This document shows positions 10,001-11,780 of a stretch of 11,780 bases of DNA, piece by piece. Origin of the DNA: an uncultured Colwellia sp. (GTDB lineage: Bacteria; Pseudomonadota; Gammaproteobacteria; Enterobacterales; Alteromonadaceae); contig CAJWBY010000145.1 of assembly GCA_913020705.1 (NCBI GenBank), positions 1 through 11,780 on the forward strand, in the 5' to 3' direction. The notes below the pieces were generated by a model. It did no database searches. It was not told where the DNA came from and saw only the letters and a program-made list of their open reading frames with translations. Numbering within the stretch: position 1 is the first letter of the stretch; the number at the start of each line of letters is the position of its first letter. Position numbers and translations under genes: made by a program.

Positions 10001-10395
10001 TTAATAGCAATTGATTCTGAATGTGAATTTATGTGCATGATATGTTGGTGAACTGTACCAGCTTGTTGTACTAGGCGAACCGATGCTTTTTCTTCTAGCC
10101 AATGGGAAAACTCTTGGGCTATCACTTTTTGATTTAATTGGTTGCGAAATTTATTTTCTAAGGCTGTACCATTAAGAGCACCAAATGGTGATTCTCCTCC
10201 TAATGAATCAAAAGAATCAAAACCTTTTGCTTGAGAAAAAAGTAATCGAATAGATTCGATTTTTCTCAATGAGTCTTTTAGATTATCGAAAGCATAAATC
10301 GAAAAAAGTCCTGTCATTACAGATAACTTGTCGTTGGCTTGAATTGAGCCTGAAAGTGTATCTGATACTTTAGTTGTTACGTTATCAATTAGCAT
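7072..10395 (-). CDS. SNF2-type helicase with degenerate N-terminal PLD-like domain
   Basis: This 1107-residue protein is a Snf2/SWI2-like superfamily 2 ATPase of the kind annotated as helicase-related protein in defence loci. It probably translocates on or remodels double-stranded DNA. Motifs are: I DSVGLGKTFEA (residues 262-272), II DESH (351-354), III SATPVNN (389-395), V ATDCISEGQNLQ (790-801) and VI QRFGRIDRLGS (820-830). A long insertion with charged helices lies between the two RecA-like lobes (about 400-700). The N-terminal 170 residues resemble a PLD-like domain, with HQHIMHIN (116-123) followed by NGAQFNGQGLGL (132-143), but the HxKx4D signature reads HxHx4N. The ~270 residues after motif VI are unassigned. 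AAGGA lies about 12 bases before the ATG. It is the first large gene of the operon and overlaps the next gene by one base. It recalls DISARM DrmD-like helicases, but no other DISARM gene is present. Confidence 0.9.
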   Translation of the reverse strand: MLIDNVTTKVSDTLSGSIQANDKLSVMTGLFSIYAFDNLKDSLRKIESIRLLFSQAKGFDSFDSLGGESPFGALNGTALENKFRNQLNQKVIAQEFSHWLEEKASVRLVQQAGTVHQHIMHINSHSESIAINGAQFNGQGLGLAASNDFDMISLDNAGQAKELLGFFNRVWGSKEQVKDAKALFQSELAKVTSDQTPQFIYFITLYNVFKDFVGDLQEDNILKIKTGFKDTIIWNKLYKFQKDGVLGAIDKLDNFNGCIIADSVGLGKTFEALAVIKYYELRNDKVLVLCPKKLRDNWLIYTQNDKRNLLSSDRFNYDVLNHTDMSRTSGYSGDINLETINWGNYDLVVIDESHNFRNNNPKKDCQNRYQRLLKDIIQAGVKTKVLMLSATPVNNRLNDIKNQVAFITEANDQALLDHGIKSIEGTLRQAQAKFSKWAELDSDIRTSKDLLDSMNFDYFKLLDIYTIARSRKHIEKYYGIADTGKFPTRLLPVNLKASIDLKDQFPPLEEVNKTIRRLSLAFYSPMKYVKMDKKAEYARRYDQEVKGGKSVFKQIDREESLIHLIRINLLKRMESSIHSFTLTSEKVLNQVDSLLNKIHNFNDNIKPNLTDELTEEFVAPPIEDIDDLEFNSPELAPYLIGNKTKVRIQDMDLIRFSQDLEADRVYLQEIVRVSKGVDAMRDAKLSMLKQAYFEKCKNPINGNNKKVIIFTAFADTAEYLYKNITSWATQELGLHSAIITGQRTETTLRGTDGKKFKTDLNSLLTHFSPKSKEREKVSPEFTEEIDILIATDCISEGQNLQDCDYLINYDIHWNPVRIIQRFGRIDRLGSVNDVIQLVNFWPNMELDEYINLEARVSGRMVLLDISATGEENVIEQDPTINKGMNDLEYRRKQLEQLQNAVVDLEDISGGVSITDLTLNDFRMDLSGFLSDKESDNSAILEQSPMGLFAPVIIEKKSFETEASKFAGLDNEIESGVIFCLKDIKGKVQVEESYSLAPYYLAYISDEEEILLSFSQSKQILDLCKKFGSELTNLDQSTDAYQQFSKRTKNGRQMQHYQNLLAKAVENIAGKSEEIGATSLFNRGGTVLSAVSSQKVNDFEVVSYMVIL

Positions 10396-10489
10396 ACTGA
10401 CAAATCTTCCTTGTATCTAAATCAAGAGTCTTAAGTCGTGAATTAAGGTTTCTCATATTACTGAACTCTGTACCATAACTAAGTATCAA
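10385..10489 (-). CDS. Possible small leader ORF or gene remnant before the helicase
   Basis: A reading frame in the gap before the helicase is open from 10549 to its TGA at 10387-10385, overlapping the helicase start by 11 bases. That is the same kind of stop/start overlap seen between other genes of the operon. The only ATG in frame (10456) gives 23 residues. A TTG at 10489-10487 has GGAG six bases upstream and gives 34 residues, beginning (M)ILSYGTEFSNMRNL and ending RKICQYAN; I give that start. The protein-like composition continues upstream of it (YADELGNITARNFCAEID) without a start codon, so this may be the 3' end of a decayed gene. I do not recognise the product. It could equally be non-coding leader. 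Confidence 0.3.
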   Translation of the reverse strand: MILSYGTEFSNMRNLNSRLKTLDLDTRKICQYAN

Positions 10490-10543
10490 ATCTATCTCCG
10501 CACAAAAATTTCTCGCTGTAATGTTACCTAATTCATCAGCATA

Positions 10544-10570
10544 TTGATACTATCAAGAAATGTGTTACAC
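10544..10570. promoter_or_regulatory. Two adjacent dyads in the divergent intergenic region
   Basis: Two short inverted repeats lie six bases apart, just downstream (operon side) of the best minus-strand -10 candidate. The first is TTGATA-C-TATCAA at 10544-10556, a perfect 6+1+6 dyad. The second is GTGT-T-ACAC at 10562-10570. Their size suits a dimeric regulator. The divergent wHTH protein is the obvious candidate, but binding is inferred. The arms TTGATA/TATCAA recur at 11045-11063 with a seven-base spacer. Confidence 0.4.
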
Positions 10571-10573
10571 TAT

Positions 10574-10602
10574 TTGTCATTATAATAATACTTAGTTTTA
10601 AT
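10574..10602 (+). promoter_or_regulatory. Candidate sigma-70 promoter of the wHTH gene
   Basis: TTGTCA at 10574-10579 (five of six consensus bases) and TTTAAT at 10597-10602 (five of six) are separated by 17 bases. This would start transcription about ten bases before the ATG at 10621. On the opposite strand the same stretch contains TATAAT at 10584-10579, the best -10 I see for the operon. That one has no good -35 at the right distance. If both are real, the two promoters overlap face to face. Confidence 0.45.
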
Positions 10603-10615
10603 AATTGACATTATA
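10574..10615 (+). repeat. Near-perfect 11-bp direct repeat, operator candidate
   Basis: TTGTCATTATA at 10574-10584 and TTGACATTATA at 10605-10615 match at 10 of 11 positions. They are 31 bp apart start to start, close to three helical turns, so both face the same side of the DNA. The first copy contains the -35 of the candidate wHTH promoter and the second lies just before the start codon. Binding there would be expected to block the wHTH gene and possibly the divergent operon. This is inference. Confidence 0.4.
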
Positions 10616-10620
10616 AGATT

Positions 10621-10992
10621 ATGAGTGATAATAGAGAAAATACAGAATTCGAGCTGGACAAAAAATGGGGTTCAATTATAAAAGTTGGATGGACAGGCGT
10701 ACCAAATATTCTTTTAAAAGAACAAGGAAAACTTGGATTAAAAGCCTTAGAACTAAATGTCCTAATTAATTTAATTAGATTCTGGTGGGTTGCTGAAAAT
10801 ATACCTTTTCCATCACCAGAAAAGATGTCCGTAGAGATGGGAGTTAGCGAAAGAACTGTTTACAGAGCTATTGCATCTTTAGAAAAAAATGGATTTATTA
10901 CGCGGATACAGGAAGAAGATAAGCCAACCAAATACGACCTTTCGAATCTTATAAAAAAACTGGAGGCAATTAAAGAAGAAATCATAGAATAA
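10621..10992 (+). CDS. Winged helix-turn-helix protein, probable local regulator
   Basis: This 123-residue protein belongs to a group of small winged-HTH proteins with a DnaD/RepA-like DNA-binding fold. The opening WGSIIKVGWTGVPNILLKEQ (residues 16-35) is followed by a helical segment LGLKALELNVLINLIRFWW (38-56). The helix-turn-helix is PFPSPEKMSVEMGVSERTV (62-80), with recognition helix ERTVYRAIASLEKNGFI (77-93) and a wing up to about residue 107. The tail, KYDLSNLIKKLEAIKEEIIE, is a charged helix. It is transcribed away from the restriction operon from a shared 225-base region, the usual position of a regulator. The ATG at 10621 is the only sensible start, because a stop lies in frame five codons upstream. 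It has almost no Shine-Dalgarno, so expression may be low or leaderless-like. Regulation of the operon is inferred; a replication-related role is an alternative. Confidence 0.85.
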   Translation: MSDNRENTEFELDKKWGSIIKVGWTGVPNILLKEQGKLGLKALELNVLINLIRFWWVAENIPFPSPEKMSVEMGVSERTVYRAIASLEKNGFITRIQEEDKPTKYDLSNLIKKLEAIKEEIIE

Positions 10993-11022
10993 AAGTGGAT
11001 TGGCTGATAACCAATCCACTTT
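10992..11022 (+). terminator. Strong 12-bp hairpin after the wHTH gene
   Basis: AAAGTGGATTGG (10992-11003) pairs perfectly with CCAATCCACTTT (11011-11022) around the loop CTGATAA. It begins on the last base of the wHTH stop codon. There is no clean T-run directly after it on the plus strand (TAAATAACTT follows). On the minus strand a T-rich stretch does follow, so it may work in both directions or mainly protect the mRNA end. Confidence 0.65.
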
Positions 11023-11040
11023 AAATAACTTAACAGATGT

Positions 11041-11067
11041 TTTTTTGATACTGATAATATCAAAAAA
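11041..11067. repeat. AT-rich 10-bp hairpin sharing loop CTGATAA
   Basis: TTTTTTGATA (11041-11050) pairs perfectly with TATCAAAAAA (11058-11067) around CTGATAA, the same seven-base loop as the hairpin 37 bases upstream. The stem is AT-only apart from one G-C pair, so it is a poor terminator by itself, but the flanking T and A runs could provide a U-tract in either direction. Its inner arms TTGATA/TATCAA match the dyad at 10544-10556. Confidence 0.5.
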
Positions 11068-11166
11068 TTTATTGGTATGGTGGTGTAGACACCCCTCTAC
11101 CTCCTGCTCTGTTTTACTATAAATAGCAAATTTTAGTGTAACAGATACAACAGGATTGTCTATTGT

Positions 11167-11184
11167 CTATATAACTTTATATAG
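11167..11184 (+). promoter_or_regulatory. Palindrome overlapping a possible -10 and leader
   Basis: CTATATAA (11167-11174) and TTATATAG (11177-11184) are perfect inverted arms separated by two bases, directly before the AGGA ribosome binding site of the small ORF at 11193. A tandem ATTGTCTATTGTCTAT precedes it. The site may be an operator over a -10 element, or an RNA hairpin hiding the ribosome site. No convincing -35/-10 pair was found. Confidence 0.3.
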
Positions 11185-11192
11185 GAATAATC

Positions 11193-11297
11193 ATGGCAAT
11201 TATTGATAACTCAGTATTTGTTCGCCGTTACCTACGCTTTCGTTATGGGCGCTGGGAGAGTGTATGTCAACATTTTAGAAGCTTTCCAAGCCTTTAA
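11193..11297 (+). CDS. Small basic 34-residue protein, unrecognised
   Basis: The ATG at 11193 has AGGA six bases upstream, the best-placed ribosome binding site in the right flank. The product begins MAIIDNSVFVRRYLRFRYG and ends HFRSFPSL. It is 34 residues with seven Arg and no Lys, several aromatic residues (Phe, Tyr, Trp) and one Cys. It has no signal peptide or clear membrane segment. I do not recognise a family. Codons are not rare-looking, and CGC/CGT arginine codons, common in expressed enterobacterial and vibrio genes, dominate, unlike the AT-rich operon. A hairpin 14 bases after the stop may end its transcript. It could be a real small protein or a fragment of a longer gene; I lean to a real ORF because of the ribosome binding site. 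Confidence 0.45.
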   Translation: MAIIDNSVFVRRYLRFRYGRWESVCQHFRSFPSL

Positions 11298-11310
11298 AAC
11301 CTAACTGTTC

Positions 11311-11331
11311 AGGGCTGATGTGATCAGCTCT
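11311..11331. terminator. Hairpin between convergent genes
   Basis: AGGGCTGAT (11311-11319) pairs with ATCAGCTCT (11323-11331) around GTG, with one G-T pair in nine. It lies between the end of the small plus-strand ORF and the end of the minus-strand gene that stops at 11352, so it could serve either. Neither side has a strong T-run, so intrinsic termination is plausible but not certain. Confidence 0.45.
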
Positions 11332-11351
11332 GGCTTTATTCACAAAAGAAG

Positions 11352-11780
11352 CTAAAACATCCCCTCCAAAACGCCAATACCAGCACCACTTTCCCCACCC
11401 GAAAACCTCAACTCCACATCTCCCCTAGCCCCAACCCAAAACTGCACCACAACCTCCCCCCGAATCGCCACCATATTCAAATAATCCCCCAAATCCCCAG
11501 CCTTAGCATAATGCAATCTAACCGTACTACCATTCAGCATTATTGGGTGGTAGAGGTCAATATTACTCACATTAGCCAGCATCCCAGAATCAACGAACAA
11601 CTCCCCCAATAAATAATAATTCCTATCTGCAGGCAGTTGCTCAATCAACCACCGCAATGATCGCCCATTCATTTTAATGCGCTTGGTAATAACTTTTAAC
11701 GGCTTACCTTTTATTAAAACTGCTTCAGTGGGGAACAAATTATGATTAATCTCACTAGCACCAACCGCACGCGATTTACC
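11352..11780 (-). CDS. Unrecognised protein, C-terminal 142 residues
   Basis: The frame enters from the right edge (beginning GKSRAVGASEINHN) and runs to a TAG at 11354-11352, so the true start lies outside the window. The TTG at 11738 is internal and has no ribosome site, so I do not treat it as the start. The visible part has alternating hydrophobic and polar residues suggesting beta strands, for example EAVLIKGKPLKVITKRIK, STVRLHYAKAG and EVVVQFWVGARGDVELRFSG. It ends in a Gly-rich tail, GGESGAGIGVLEGMF. There is no motif I can assign; a surface or structural beta-rich protein is possible. The last ~110 coding bases are very G-rich and C-poor on the coding strand, with several runs of three to six G, unlike the operon genes. 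It belongs to the flank rather than to the restriction operon. Confidence 0.7.
   Translation of the reverse strand, partial: GKSRAVGASEINHNLFPTEAVLIKGKPLKVITKRIKMNGRSLRWLIEQLPADRNYYLLGELFVDSGMLANVSNIDLYHPIMLNGSTVRLHYAKAGDLGDYLNMVAIRGEVVVQFWVGARGDVELRFSGGESGAGIGVLEGMF

Noticed and set aside
237..10395. Whether the operon is a DISARM or BREX system
   Set aside because: The helicase recalls DrmD, but there is no DrmA, DrmB or DrmC; there is also no PglZ, BrxL or BrxC-like gene. Mod and Res are classic type III subunits instead.
10605..10632. Perfect TTGACA followed by GATAAT at 16-base spacing
   Set aside because: As a promoter it would start transcription downstream of the wHTH ATG, and no later in-frame start keeps the N-terminal domain; the TTGACA is better explained as part of the direct repeat.
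10860..11063. 67-codon minus-strand ORF over the end of the wHTH gene and its hairpins
   Set aside because: It runs antisense to the well-supported wHTH helix region, has no ribosome site and crosses both hairpins; it is a shadow frame.
11080..11100. GGTGT-AG-ACACC and GTAG...CTAC inverted repeats
   Set aside because: The arms are only four or five bases and mutually exclusive; not distinguishable from chance.
1..11780. CRISPR array, tRNA, rRNA or insertion sequence
   Set aside because: No regularly spaced repeats, no cloverleaf or T-loop signature and no transposase or terminal inverted repeats were seen.

Overview
The window looks like part of a defence island in an AT-rich Gram-negative bacterium. 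A marine gammaproteobacterium of the Vibrio, Shewanella or Pseudoalteromonas type is my guess, based on protein style and low GC (roughly 35-37% by eye). No ribosomal or tRNA gene is present to fix the taxonomy.

Layout. Positions 1-177 hold the last 58 residues of a tyrosine recombinase on the plus strand. Its convergent neighbour is the end of a five-gene minus-strand operon filling 237-10395. In transcription order the operon encodes: a very large SNF2-type helicase with an N-terminal PLD-like domain; a DUF4391 protein with a C-terminal coiled coil; a small PD-(D/E)XK nuclease-like protein; a type III (beta-class) adenine methyltransferase Mod; and a type III restriction subunit Res. The first three genes are joined by stop/start overlaps, and the Res Shine-Dalgarno sits on the Mod stop codon, so the set is very likely co-translated. 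A small possible ORF (10385-10489) overlaps the helicase start by 11 bases. A divergent winged-HTH gene (10621-10992) is probably the local regulator. The region between it and the operon carries a near-perfect direct repeat spaced 31 bp and two short dyads.

Right flank. The HTH gene ends in a strong 12-bp hairpin. A second hairpin with the same seven-base loop follows, then a 34-codon basic ORF with a good Shine-Dalgarno, then another hairpin. The last feature is the C-terminal 142 residues of an unrecognised minus-strand protein whose 3' end is strikingly G-rich on the coding strand.

How the genes may work together. Mod and Res form a complete type III restriction-modification pair. The helicase, DUF4391 protein and extra nuclease are stitched upstream of it in one operon, which suggests one composite anti-phage system rather than neighbouring independent ones. 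The PLD domain has lost its catalytic Lys and Asp, so the separate PD-(D/E)XK protein may supply the missing cleavage activity. That is inference. Parts of this layout resemble gene neighbourhoods I have seen annotated piecemeal; I cannot confirm from sequence alone whether the five-gene form has been described.
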